Origin: Sinonovacula constricta
Lineage: Eukaryota; Mollusca; Bivalvia; Cardiida; Solecurtidae
DNA: 64,000 nucleotides
Direction of reading: 5' to 3'
NCBI GenBank assembly: GCA_007844125.1
Contig: CM017567.1
Location: 43,421,562-43,485,561 of the forward strand
Below, one piece after another: positions 28,401 to 36,889 of the stretch. The notes beneath the pieces are model-generated. The model searched no databases, was not told where the DNA came from, and saw nothing but the letters and a program-made list of their open reading frames with translations. The translations under genes and the position numbers were made by a program. Each line of letters begins with the position of its first letter. Position 1 is the stretch's first letter.

Positions 28401-31400
28401 TGATTCAAAGCAAGTGATTCTGGCATTTTGTCTTAATTACTTGTTATCTTCTAATACTGTCACTACATTGCTATCCGGCTTTTAATAGTTTTGTTAATAA
28501 CTAAATAATGTTATTCTATATTTGGTGCTGTACTAGATTATTTCATGTTATATCAAGACACACTTACAAATGTTTAAAATACTTATAGTGATATGTGTGA
28601 TATATTTTCATTCCAAAAGCTCAGGTGGTAGAGTGTCGGCTTGCAGATTGGGAGGTTGTGGATCAAGCTCCAGCCGGGAGACTTTAAAGTTGGTAGTAGT
28701 GGCTTCCTCCTAACCCTTGCGGCTAAGGTGACAGCACTGTGCCTGACTTGTGGCTGTCAGTATAATGGACTGGCCAGGTTCAGTCCCTGGGCACCTCTAA
28801 GGTGCTCCTGTGTTATGAAAGAAATGTTGCTGCACGGTATTGGCAAAAATGCCGGCTAATACCTATTTTCATTCAATCAAGTGATCCACATTGCTTTTTA
28901 ATTTCCAATATAGGTACTATAAACACCTAGGCAAACTATTGCATGACATTATCCTGACTTATGTTATAACACATTTGTAAACCGAAACACTAGAAAATCA
29001 AAACATTTTGAGAAAATACATGTTGACACATAAACTTGTAATAAGCATTTATATAGTAACCCAAAATTGTTATTAAACAAATTTTAACAAAAACATTACA
29101 CTAGATTCTTCTTACAAACATAGCAAACAATCTTTAATTACTCACAGTACATGCCTGTAACTTTTTGCCTGTGGGGTACTTTCTCCATTTTTCTTTTATG
29201 TTTATGAAATCATAACTAAAGGGACTTAATGCATATCTGTGTCCTTCTTATAGGCTTCATTAAATAAATATTAAAATTAAAAATACAAATATAAATACCA
29301 AGTAAGTATGAACATATAAGTTACAATTTTTAATCCCTTACTGACATATTTATGAAAAATGTAACACTCTTAGTACTACACAGTCAGTCATAAGGCTATT
29401 TTTGTAAGGTTAATAATTTAAGTAGCATACTTTTTAGTAATTGTTTAACAAAGGTAATGGTTTAACAAAGTAAATAAACAATGCCATTTTTTTCTAAAAG
29501 GTAGTTTTGTCCATATAAAATTAATTAAATACTTCAAATGACATGTAAAATAGTTCACAATGAATTAATATAATGACTTAAACCCTCCACAGATACCCAA
29601 GCACAGGCTAACAATATTCTTTAGATAATATAATAATGTTATATATAAAGTGATTTAACAGGCACATTAGATCAGTTTCCTTGCCTATGTTAGAGGGGAC
29701 ACACAGGTCCCTTACTTTTTTTACAAATAACAGTGTGATTTTTATTCCAAGAAATCAGTCTTCCGTGTTGATAGTGTTTTTTGTTCATAATATTGCACTC
29801 CTGAGAAATCCCTGTCAGGGAAAGGTTACTGTTATTCCTAAATGATCATTCCGTTAGCAGCATGCTTTCCTCTGTCAACAACATCCCTTCTTCTGACTGT
29901 TGTCTCAAAATCACTAAAACAATAAACCATTCAAATCAAATAAACACTCAATATAAACATGTTAAAAATGTTAATAAGAACATACATATCTGCTATATTT
30001 AAAGAAAATAAGTTGTATGACAAGGTTTTTTAGTTGGTACACTATTTTTACAGACATTCACTAGTGTTGCCAGTTTGTCCCCCCATGATACCACACTATC
30101 ATGTCTGTACACAACTCGCATAATGCAGGCTTTCTACTGCCTCTTCACAAAAAATAATAAGGGCATGTTTTTACAAAAAAGTAGGGCAAAGTAGCAAATT
30201 TCATAAGTAAAAAATAAGGCTAAATAAGGAATTTCTTACTAGTTTCATTTGGAATTACCATAATTTCTAATCTTATTGTCATTATGTTGCCCACCATAAT
30301 CCATTGTTCTGTCTATGCTTGAAAGACAGGCACCTCTGACCAATATGTCTGACTGGTAAGGGACCATGTTACTTTATAGGATGGACATCCATCCCAAAGT
30401 ATACCCACTAGCACATCTTAACTGCTATTCACAAGAAATGGAGAAACTGAAACTACAACTAATGAAATATTTTGAGGTTCATTTTACGTTTTCTTTTCTG
30501 AAAGCAAATAGTAAGGATAGTATGGCTATTTCTGAATAAAAAAGTTGAGAAAAGTACGTCTCAGTTTAAATCATAGGGAAAAAAAGGGGAAAGTAGGGAA
30601 CAGTAGAAAGCCTGTATAATGAGAGCATTAGTAATAATGATGGTGACCAACTAGAACATTTTCGAAAAACTTTGGCATGACATGTTCTATGATGGAACCA
30701 TGAGCCAACTGGGCTGTTGGTTTATTTCTGGCTGTTTAGAACAAAAACAGTACAAGAGGACTATAATGACCCTATATCGCTCACCTGAGTGTCATAGACA
30801 TAGATAGCTAAGGCCATGCCAAATTGGAATTTTGTTAAGCGTCAACTCAAGTTTGACAAACCTAGGTACCTATTCACAAAAAAACACAAACCGAAAACGA
30901 AAAAACAAATATTTTACGACAAAAAAAAACAACAATGCATCATATATATTTTTATTGGAAAAACATCATCATAATATGATGACAATCAAAAGAAAACATA
31001 AAAACTATGCCTGGTAAGCTAAACTTTTTTTTTATTATCTTGAGGCCTTTCTTACTGCTGGTCTATGGGAAAATATACTTGGCACTTTAAACCATTTTTT
31101 CCTTGACTTGGCGGTGGGGGGAAGTGGGGTGGTCTTCAAAATGACATAATTTGGAAGATAATTTAAATTTTGATTGGAACTAAAGGCTAAATGACAACGT
31201 ATCCATTTCTCCAATTAGTCAGCCACGCAGGTCTGAGCTTTTTTTCGTTGCATGTGGCACCTCGAGATCTCTCGTGGTTACAACCTTCAGCACAGCAGAA
31301 ATCGTTCTGTCCCATAGCAAAATAAAATTATCTAAGCGAGTAAAATTCATTTGAAACATATAAATACAAGTTCTGATGATTTAGTTTATCATTTTTATTC

Positions 31401-32884
31401 ACTTTGTCCCTCTTTTTGTGTGTGAAGAAGAAACGAAAGTAAGTCAGCTGTTCTATGTTTACACGCGAGCACATAAACAGAACCCCCCTGACCTCAAATC
31501 TCGCGGAGCGAGATTGCGCGAGATTTCGTAATTTCGAAAAGGTCAATAATTTTGCTTGCCATGAGGACTGTTACTCACCAAAACATGTTATTCACGAGCG
31601 AACTGTTTAATTTGAATTTATTTAGGACAGAAACCCTAAGAAAAAAGAAAAGAAAAAAAAAAACAACATCGTGGTTCCAACGAACAGTTTGACTGGATCA
31701 GTATCTCTGAACGCTTGGATTTCGCGTTATTCTCTTATTTTCAAGCGTCTACATGATTACGGTTATGATAAATTGCATACGAGTAATATACGTCGTTACC
31801 GAACACATTTCCCCGAACGAAATTGTCGTTATCGATTCACGGAACATTAGAATTATTTAAGAAAAATTTCACTAACAAATTTGTTGTTTTTTTGGATTGG
31901 GGACTCCAAAACCTACGCGCACGCGGACGCTTAACAGAATTCCGATTTGGCATGGCCTAAAGTAAGCAAAAAAATATCAGCAATGTTTTAACAGAGCAGA
32001 ATAATTTTTTATTGAGTTTATTGTCCAAGCAACATAATTCAGTAATTTGGAGATGGTGTCCACTTTAAGCACACAAGATGCTGCCTTTACTGTGTATAGC
32101 ATGCTGTGAACACTTGGCATGATACCACAACCAACCCAGTCACATTATACTGAGTTCTGGCCAACCAGATGTGGAACTTACATGTGCTTGAGCATTAGCA
32201 AGGGGGCTATATCATTACGATTTTGGTATGTCAAGACATTTGATCTAACCTGGGGCCTCTCGAATATGAAGCCAATGCTCTACTGCTTGCCCTACAAGGT
32301 CTGGGTCCACCATTGTAAATACAGCATGCCAAGAAGATCTGTATGAAACCAAACAAACTCCCATTATGCTGACACTGAGCAGACCTGTTGTATAACTACC
32401 TTATATTTGCTTGAGCATTACAAGTATGTCACAGACCATGATCGAACCAGGGGTATCCAGTACCTGGTGCCTACACTCTTATGATTACATTACCAGGTCC
32501 AGTCTAGAATAATCATCCTATATGAATTTGTACAGAAGCAACATCTGGACAATCAGTTTCATTTTCTGTGTACTACAGTCATATAAGGAAAATGGCATAC
32601 ACCCTGGCTGCCATGTCTTTTGACAGATCAATATTCTTTGAACAAATTTTCATTCCCTCTGTCTGCTGATGTTCCTGAGCAAGCAGTTTCAGAAGAAAAG
32701 CCATTCAAGATTTTTTATGGATGTTTGATGTTGGTGGTATGCAATCACAACAGCTCATTTTGAGTGTATGCTCATGTGAGCTAAAAGTGCTTATATCACC
32801 AACTGTGATCAAGTCACTTTAAAAGAAATTAAATTTATCTAAAAATAATACATGCACCAGGTATGTAATCCTTACCATATTCAT
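1294..32884 (-). CDS. UBXN1: UBA-UBX domain protein, UBXN1/SAKS1-like, spliced
   Basis: Seven coding exons on the minus strand join in phase: 32876-32944 (start ATG at 32884), 21999-22111, 21269-21338, 19961-20254, 13906-14064, 6177-6296 and 1294-1408. All have AG acceptors and GT donors. The product so far is about 293 residues, against roughly 300 for the UBXN1 family. Order: N-terminal UBA domain (MGF loop, then NVEAAVEWL), a Gln/Glu/Lys-rich charged middle ending with VLKEIAADRE, then a UBX domain starting IRLPDG and containing the FPR tripeptide that contacts p97 in this family. Known family role: binds ubiquitin through UBA and p97/VCP through UBX, in cytosolic ubiquitin-dependent degradation. 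The last exon seen ends in phase 1, so a short C-terminal tail lies left of 1294 or outside the window. UBXN1 is the best fit by layout and length; another UBA-UBX adaptor is the alternative. Confidence 0.8.
1454..2235 (+). mobile_element. Pearl-like non-autonomous element with tandem core repeats
   Basis: The ends are inverted: tagtcccctacc at 1454-1465 and ggtaggggacta at 2224-2235. Between them lie about 4.5 tandem core units of about 146 bp, each starting near gattttgctgcaaggtcat (about 1495, 1640, 1786, 1933, 2079), followed by an ACGG microsatellite (2170-2190). The right end is a hairpin: agtcccct, ccggtg, loop taaa, caccgg, aggggact (2202-2234). Left flank, core repeats, ACGG tract and right flank is the published layout of bivalve pearl elements. 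It lies in intron 7 of the UBA-UBX gene, and the open frame across it is not a gene. Confidence 0.75.
2412..3655 (+). mobile_element. GCTCACCTGAG-family dispersed repeat, long copy
   Basis: Starts acaagagggccatgatgg, with gctcacctga close behind, and ends tgctcaggtgagctaaaa. The interior is about eight degenerate units of about 140 bp built on gaccccacatgacccagtt and aagtttggtgaagattggg. The same ends occur at 22661 and 23325, and as fragments elsewhere in the window. It is non-coding and of unclassified type. The short inverted ends and tandem interior recall the Pearl-like element next to it. Confidence 0.65.
5561..5669. repeat. Two short hairpins in intron 7
   Basis: ggttcccg at 5561-5568 is inverted at 5593-5600 (cgggaacc), with a 24-nt loop rich in GCGT/ATGCG. 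A second hairpin, ctcggcat/atgccgag, spans about 5646-5669. They may be relics of small foldback elements; no function can be assigned. Confidence 0.4.
6177..6296 (-). CDS. UBA-UBX gene exon 7, first half of UBX domain
   Basis: A 120-nt exon (40 codons, phase 0 to 0), acceptor tttgtgtcccag, donor CAG|gtttgt. It encodes IRLPDGSSLRHSF, the first UBX beta-hairpin including the conserved Arg, then the helix (TLQVVWNYAESKFG). The UBX ubiquitin-like fold binds the p97 N domain. Confidence 0.85.
6418..6670 (-). mobile_element. V-SINE-like element, degenerate copy
   Basis: Shares with 17029-17297 and 18475-18748 the conserved 3' block (tttcagttatttgga, gtgtccacttgaagcag, tagtgctgccttcactgtgt) and the tRNA-derived head region near tacctggaaccaacc. 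Reading from the head, the element is on the minus strand. Its head end is duplicated at 6690-6740 and runs straight into the minisatellite. The tail resembles the molluscan RUDI/V-SINE group; that assignment is from memory of the family. Confidence 0.55.
6675..10050. repeat. 21-bp minisatellite, subfamily A
   Basis: Tandem units close to ctataggctatgctgtaacct. 21 bp equals seven codons, so stop-free units give spurious Cys-Cys-Asn-Leu-Tyr-Arg-Leu open frames (for example 6949-7209 and 7306-7632). The tract is interrupted at 9206-9795 by a TIR element. It starts beside a V-SINE whose head region is duplicated at the boundary. It lies in intron 6 of the UBA-UBX gene. Confidence 0.9.
9206..9795. 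mobile_element. 590-bp TIR element inserted in the minisatellite
   Basis: Terminal inverted repeats cagggttttccct and agggaaaaccctg, flanked by a perfect 6-bp duplication CTATAG (9200-9205 and 9796-9801). Removing the insert restores one minisatellite unit. The interior has G-runs (tgggggtcatttggacccc) and no convincing ORF. CAGGG ends recall hAT and related cut-and-paste elements, but the 6-bp duplication does not fit hAT's usual 8 bp, so the superfamily is left open. Confidence 0.75.
10051..12425. repeat. 19-21-bp minisatellite, subfamily B
   Basis: Continues the array with a different consensus (aggctgagctgttatctcaat, and 19-bp forms with atctatagg). Units are much more uniform than in subfamily A, implying more recent expansion or homogenisation. 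The last 200 bp hold a doubled higher-order block (gttacctctaaatgctgagc repeated about 110 bp apart). The array ends at ctgtaagactgtac. Confidence 0.9.
12430..13905. other. Intron 6 distal part, nothing recognised
   Basis: AT-rich unique sequence between the minisatellite and exon 6. No open frame or repeat of note. Confidence 0.4.
13906..14064 (-). CDS. UBA-UBX gene exon 6
   Basis: A 159-nt exon (53 codons, phase 0 to 0), acceptor tatttcaag, donor CAG|gtcaga. It encodes HERVLKEIAADRETKK, a motif typical of the segment before UBX, then a Ser/Thr-rich linker. It ends ...CLLQ, which runs straight into the first UBX strand in exon 7. Confidence 0.75.
14402..15193. repeat. 20-bp minisatellite, about 40 units
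   Basis: Near-perfect units gcagagttcagtactggaat, varying mainly at two positions (AG/GG and GG/GT) plus two or three units with an extra ATG. The unit contains the near-palindrome ttcagtactggaa. Because 20 is not a multiple of 3, one 20-codon cycle reads through the array in all plus frames, giving overlapping spurious ORFs. It lies in intron 5. Confidence 0.95.
15755..15830 (+). repeat. GCTCACCTGAG-family left-end fragment
   Basis: acaagaaagccatgatggcc followed by gctcatctgag matches the left end of the family. No matching right end follows. Confidence 0.5.
17029..17297 (-). mobile_element. V-SINE-like element
   Basis: tttgtttattgagtttattg opens the 3' end on the plus strand, followed by the conserved block tatttcagttatctggagat and tgtccacttgaag. 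The other end, ctcgagatcgaacctgtggc, is a decayed tRNA B box in reverse complement. It lies in intron 5. Confidence 0.65.
18475..18748 (-). mobile_element. V-SINE-like element, best-preserved copy
   Basis: Reverse complement reads a tRNA-like head with the B box GGTTCGATCC inside a GC-rich T arm (gaggccccgggttcgatccc), a unique body, and a tail ending in the conserved tccagataactgaaatactg block and a TTTATTG/AAACAAAC-type end. The head is cut short at its 5' side. The short minus-strand open frame here is a shadow. Confidence 0.7.
19961..20254 (-). CDS. UBA-UBX gene exon 5, linker and charged helix
   Basis: A 294-nt exon (98 codons, phase 0 to 0), acceptor cattcgcag, donor GAG|gtagta. The first half is low-complexity, Ala/Gln/Thr-rich. 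The second half is a Lys/Arg/Glu-rich helix (EEFEMKKRDDAKK, then EKRRQRE) of the kind found between UBA and UBX in UBXN1-type proteins. The plus-strand open frame over it is a shadow. Confidence 0.75.
21269..21338 (-). CDS. UBA-UBX gene exon 4
   Basis: A 70-nt exon, acceptor tttgttcccag, donor TCA|gtaag. It completes the split codon of exon 3 to give EWLVAGKPGFQR, finishing UBA helix 3, and then a Ser/Gln-rich linker. It ends in phase 0. Confidence 0.75.
21999..22111 (-). CDS. UBA-UBX gene exon 3, UBA domain core
   Basis: A 113-nt exon between tttttgcag and donor gtttgt. It encodes MDDTIVFLMSMGF and then NVEAAVE, the UBA helix 1 / MGF loop / helix 3 pattern that binds ubiquitin. It ends in phase 2, and the split Trp codon is completed by the next exon. 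Confidence 0.8.
22661..23325 (+). mobile_element. GCTCACCTGAG-family repeat, shorter copy
   Basis: Same start (acaagagggccatgatga, gctcacctgagg) and end (gtgctcaggagagctaaaa) as the copy at 2412-3655, but with fewer internal units. It sits in intron 2 of the UBA-UBX gene. Non-coding. Confidence 0.65.
23546..24646. mobile_element. hAT-like non-autonomous element, 1.1 kb
   Basis: Ends tagggatgtcaa and ttgacatcacta match as inverted repeats at 11 of 12 positions and are flanked by an 8-bp duplication GTTTTTAA (23538-23545 and 24647-24654), as expected for hAT. Subterminal copies of the palindrome tatccggata lie near both ends (23577-23616 and 24583-24633), as in transposase-binding arrays. No transposase ORF is present. 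Confidence 0.75.
24690..25080. repeat. Degenerate repeat relic
   Basis: Segments such as gatcaatattctttgtacaa recur here and at about 32624-32650 beside ccatgt. They look like worn internal units of the dispersed families in this window. No ends are visible. Confidence 0.25.
25932..26197 (+). mobile_element. tRNA-derived SINE sharing head and tail with a REL LINE
   Basis: tRNA-like head with A box (tagctcaggtgg) and B box (ggttcaaacccc), a body running to cacctaataagt, and a tail ending aaaaatgccggctaat. A perfect 13-bp target duplication ctggtttacctac flanks it (25919-25931 and 26198-26210), so it is a complete retrotransposed copy. The same head and tail bracket the LINE fragment at 61800-63268. 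Confidence 0.85.
26266..26345 (+). repeat. tRNA-like sequence (SINE head or tRNA pseudogene)
   Basis: tttagcttagttggtatagt matches a D arm/A box and tggttcggatct a B box at tRNA spacing, but the arms pair poorly. It is probably another SINE head fragment rather than a working tRNA gene. Confidence 0.4.
27534..27687 (+). CDS. Candidate terminal coding exon, unknown protein
   Basis: A polypyrimidine tract and tttctttgcag are followed by 50 open codons (SKDTEVTGVMMVVEYQCKEN..., ending FDVDEKVA), then TAA and at once an AATAAA. A second AATAAA lies near 27808. The residue mix looks like a protein, and the acceptor phase needs one base from an upstream exon. It would be a plus-strand gene nested in intron 2 of the UBA-UBX gene. 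I could not identify a matching upstream exon and do not recognise the protein. Confidence 0.35.
28614..28863 (+). mobile_element. tRNA-derived SINE, second copy of the same family
   Basis: Same body and tail as the copy at 25932, with a shortened head that begins at agctcaggtggtagag. Flanked by the 11-bp duplication tattttcattc (28603-28613 and 28864-28874). The plus-strand ORF over it is a shadow. Confidence 0.8.
28875..30754. other. Intron 2, nothing recognised
   Basis: AT-rich sequence without a supported exon, RNA gene or repeat end. Confidence 0.4.
30755..30800 (+). repeat. GCTCACCTGAG-family left-end fragment
   Basis: caagaggactataatgaccc and then tcgctcacctgagtgtcat match the family's left end. 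It ends just before the TIR element at 30809. A right end of the same family (atgctcatgtgagctaaaa) lies at 32770-32788, so one copy may have been split by later insertions. Confidence 0.45.
30809..31960. mobile_element. 1.15-kb TIR element
   Basis: 35-bp inverted ends: aaggccatgccaaattggaa then ttttgttaagcgtc at 30809-30843, and the complement with a few changes at 31926-31960 (gacgcttaacag, ttggcatggcctaa). The interior is A-rich on the left, holds a CpG-containing segment (31260-31530), and has no transposase frame. A target duplication is not clear. It lies in intron 2. Confidence 0.65.
31998..32490 (-). mobile_element. V-SINE-like element and a second partial copy
   Basis: 31998-32290 carries the same tail (ttggagatggtgtccacttt, gatgctgcctttactgtgta) and a decayed head (catttgatctaacctggggc). 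32355-32490 repeats the head half (atgatcgaaccaggggtatc), giving a tandem or nested partial second copy. Both are non-coding. Confidence 0.55.
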
Positions 32885-32944
32885 TGGCAAATTGCTTGTC
32901 AGTGTTTCAATGACCTCCCCTTCTGATGACCATTGGCCACATAA
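32876..32944 (-). CDS. UBA-UBX gene exon 2, start codon
   Basis: A 69-nt exon with acceptor ttgcag and donor ATG|gtaagg. It is open only in phase 0, which matches the phase 0 start of the UBA exon. The in-frame ATG at 32884 begins M-N-M and then continues into the UBA exon. The codons before it (23-codon frame, L-C-G-Q-W...) are taken as 5' UTR because the preceding exon has an in-frame stop. Confidence 0.55.
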
Positions 32945-35490
32945 CTGCAATTCAAATAAATATGCTAAATATGTGATTATGTGTAAACTTGTTTTGTTTT
33001 TTATTGAAAAACTTGCAGTTTGGGTTATTTGAGGGGAAAAAACCCACAACACATTTTTACAAATTTAAAACAGCAAATAACACAAAACTTTCACAAAGTA
33101 AAAGGTCAAAATTGAACAAAAACTTTGATACTCTTGATATCAGTTCCAAACTCTTCTATGTAGAGCTGCAACAATTTATTTGCAGTTTCATATGATTACA
33201 TATATTCACCTTTAAAAATTCTTTCCCTTAAGCTGGCAAGTCAATCTTTTCGGATTTGTGATCATTTTAAAAGTATAAAAATATTCACATGGGTAAGAAT
33301 TGATTTTCTGGTGTAAATGATCTTAAACCCTTTGGGTTCCATACTGAAATTTACACTCTTATCATGAAAAACATTTTTTGAAGTGGCTTGAACACAGTTA
33401 AGTGAGAGTAGTATTCACATTTTTTTACTTTTTGTGAGGCATGCATCATACATGTATTTCAAATACGTCATAACAGTTTGGCACATAATTGTTCTATTTA
33501 TGAATGACACATTAAATTGACATAGTTGCATGTTCAAACAATGACCAAATAATATTAACTGTCAAGCTTCTAATAAAGAAAATAGTTTGAAAACTGTTTC
33601 AAGATATTGATTCTCCCAACCTGAAGACATCATGAAGGATAGAATAGTCACATATCAGTAATATGTTTTTAGTGGTAGTGATATTGTAACCCATTATTGT
33701 GTTTTGACACCTTTTGTTTGTGCTGTTTTTTAGATATAACACAGCAACAATATTATGGTTACTAAGTTACTATAGTGATGTTCAGTTATGACTGTGAGGG
33801 AGGAACCCAGAATGGTTCAGCTGACAGACCCTTCCACATGAAAGTGTTCATTACAACCAGGACTCAAACACACACAGTAAGCCACTAAGGACACTGGCGT
33901 CATAGCTGATGACACAATCACTTGCCCACATTCCAAAACTTTATGAAGCAGCATTTCATTGTGGTGTAGTGATTTTTCAAGTTAAAAAAAGGGAATAATG
34001 AAAATGTAATAAGTGGCTAGCCTCATTGTAAGATTATGAACTGATCTAACAATAAATTTGTAGCGACTATAAATTTCTAGTTAAAATAATACATAATTTA
34101 CATGTAGTTCTAAAACTTACTCAAAACACAAATTAAACAACCAGTTAGCTGGTGCTGGGCTGGTTGTCATGCATTACAAGAGGTCTCCTCTCCCTGCTTT
34201 TTCTCTAGGTTAGTTCCCAAGACTTGGTCCAGCAGTGGTATGGTCTGAAACCGTCTATAGTAACAAGGTAACTGCTACTCTGTAAATACAATGCACCCTA
34301 ATATAAAGTAAATACTATGTTTAATTTATATGTCAATTTAAAAGAAATATGAATTTTATCGTTATCAAATTTGCTTTGTTTAAAGAATGACCGGCCAGAA
34401 TGTACGGTTATAAAACAACCAAAAATGGCAGTTGTATTTGATTACGAAAATACATGGGTATGAACGACAAATGCCCGTTTAGGCTTTGTTCCCACTGTCA
34501 ACTATGACAGCATAATGGATTTGAAAAAGTAAAATATATATGTGTTGAAAGAAAAAGTAAAAATCGGTTGCGTTAAATAAACATCTGGAACCGTATGTGA
34601 GCAAAAAGTGGAAGTTGAACGGTTAAAAAACAACAACAGTACTAGTGTCAACTAGTGTCGAGGAAACAGGCCAATTCAGTGCAAACCATCAAATCAGTTC
34701 CCCAAATTAGGGAGCTCAATAGCGAGTAATCAATAACATACAACAATCATAGATGTTCATCAGAAAATGTGCATAAACAGAATAAAAATACTCACGTTGA
34801 AGACGGCATCTTGCTAAAACATTTTTCAACATTGCGGGCGTGGTTTCGTATGCAAAGTAGTAGGTTCTTAGCCAAGCTTGGACATATTTAGTAAATTATC
34901 GGAATTTCCCATTGAAATTTGCTTATTTACACTTGTTGTTTATATTGCCGATTTGTGTAAAAGATTATTACTCGGAGACATTTCTTTGGCTTGTTGGTAA
35001 CATGAATGTTTAAGTTGAGGCTATTATTATTATTTAATGGCATAAAACATTAAGTCTGAGTTTTCTCAATATATGAGACAAGTCAAAAAAGGAAGTGGGT
35101 ACAAAATGCTGCTATTGTTTGCTGCATTGCCTTTGTTGTAAATATCTTTGGGAGAATATATCATCAAGCTAATTTGACATATACTTAAGTTTAATTGGCT
35201 TTTAACACTTCCGCCTAATAGCACCAACACATCCAGGGAGATTTACTGATTCATGGTCAATATATGGAAATGTCACTGTAAACTAGAACTAAAACATACT
35301 TTAGTGTTGACCAGATCATGGATTGCAATTGGCTCGCTTGACGTGGGGACATTTCAAAGGTAAGTGCTGTCAAATGTTTAATGATACTAGTAAATATATT
35401 ACACACCATCAAAAACAGCGTTTTCTTTATGTACAAAATCAACTGCAGAGTGTCTTAGACTCCCTTCATATATGAGAAGCAACATGACAC
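32945..35490. other. Intron 1, first exon and upstream region
   Basis: 32945-34795 is AT-rich intron. 34800-34870 has a small GC-richer patch (attgcgggcgtggtttcg) at the presumed promoter of the UBA-UBX gene. 34900-35490 shows nothing supported. Confidence 0.35.
34796..34850 (-). other. Probable 5'-UTR exon of the UBA-UBX gene
   Basis: On the minus strand the sequence ATGCCGTCTTCAAC is followed by a consensus donor GTGAGT (exon end 34796). In the frame that would enter the exon at 32944 in phase 0 there is a TAG just upstream, so this exon would be non-coding for the main ORF. The ATG here would open a short upstream ORF of about 18 codons that stops inside the next exon. The 5' boundary is a guess. 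Joining this exon to the gene is inference from the donor and position. Confidence 0.4.
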
Positions 35491-35931
35491 ATGGATTTTT
35501 GTCCTTACAAATGCATTGTTATAAGCATGAAAAGATCAAAAACACTAAAAACTACATCTCCAATGAAGCACATCTCCAAGAAAGTTAAAAACTGTACATA
35601 TCTGGACAATGATACAAGTTTAGATATGTCATGGAGAAAAAAAAATCAACAGCATCAGAAAAAAGAGACAGTTCCCTTGGCTTCATCAGAAAGCACTTGC
35701 AAGACACAACCAGACAATCAAAAGTCCATGCTTGGAAGTTTCATTCATCCAAATATGGAATGTTACTTATCTGTATTGGGTCCTAACATCAACTTTCTGA
35801 TGGCATATCTACAGAAGGTGCAACAAAGATTTTGTTATGCCACTGCTACTATAACACAAACAGTGTCACTGAGAGGTTGGCTAAACTTGAACAGGAATCC
35901 ATGGAAACTTTTCACCCTAAATCTCAAATGA
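35491..35931 (+). pseudogene. Non-LTR reverse transcriptase C-terminal relic
   Basis: A 146-codon open frame follows the pattern downstream of the RT catalytic core in Jockey/CR1-type LINEs: KC.V at the start, CTYL...LDMSW, then FIHPNME, PNINFL, QKVQQRFCY and SVSLRGW. Spacing agrees with that pattern, but many conserved residues are lost (the Arg/Ala run in VQRRAARF is gone). It lacks the RT catalytic core and endonuclease, so it is a 5'-truncated, decayed copy. Alternative: a chance ORF, which the ordered motifs make unlikely. Confidence 0.55.
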
Positions 35932-36889
35932 CAATGGTTAACAACTTGGTGACTAGTTAGTTAAAAATGACTTCCCAAAATATTTAGCCCATCTAAACTG
36001 CTACCTAGGCCCAACCAAAATACTTATTAATTTACCATTCTCTACATCAGCAAATACCCTTAAAGTTAGCATCCGACAGTTTGGACCAACATCTTCTTCT
36101 TATGACCATCATCTTTTTTTTACATTACCAAGTAAGTCATTGTTACGTGAAAAGGTCCTGCAAAATGCTGTTGATTGACGCCCTAGATCTATGTGAACAG
36201 TAGAGCATAAACCCCCACCTGTCATTTCAAACAGGTATTTCCTTTTTGGACCACATTGCAAAGTTAGCTACATTTTTAACTAAGAAAAACCATGTGACAG
36301 CTTACTTTCGATTAGGGCATTCCACTCTAACATTTATATCTATTTTAATCAGAGATCACTATCATACTTATTTACAAATTTGGAAATAACGAACATTTAG
36401 ATTTTTTTTGTTCATGATTTTCATGATTAGTACTTTCTAACAATGGAGATAGGGTTTAAAATCAAATTCATTTAGACTAATGTTTCAGTAAATGAAGAAA
36501 CTAAGCCCAAATTCAGTAAAACAATGGCAAGATATTGTTACATATATTGAATATAGGCTAACTGTCGAATACCAGCTTTAACTTTTCCCTTATGAAGACC
36601 CTCTCCTTACTGTACCCCTGTAGATATGCATACACTATAAATTGACAAGACAAGACTGGTTCATAGAGGTGTTATGGGGTAAAGAGGACTTAACAAGTAC
36701 TATGTTTCAACCCAATATTTAGTGAATAAAAAGAAGTTAAATAACATTTATGTAGTTTAACAAAATGCTCAGAATAATATGCTCTTTAATATGATACATA
36801 TTATTATATGTACATGCAATTTTTAATAAAAAAAAGACAATAGGGGAAATTGGTGATCAATACAGTTCTGGTAGACTGCTAAAGCAAAC

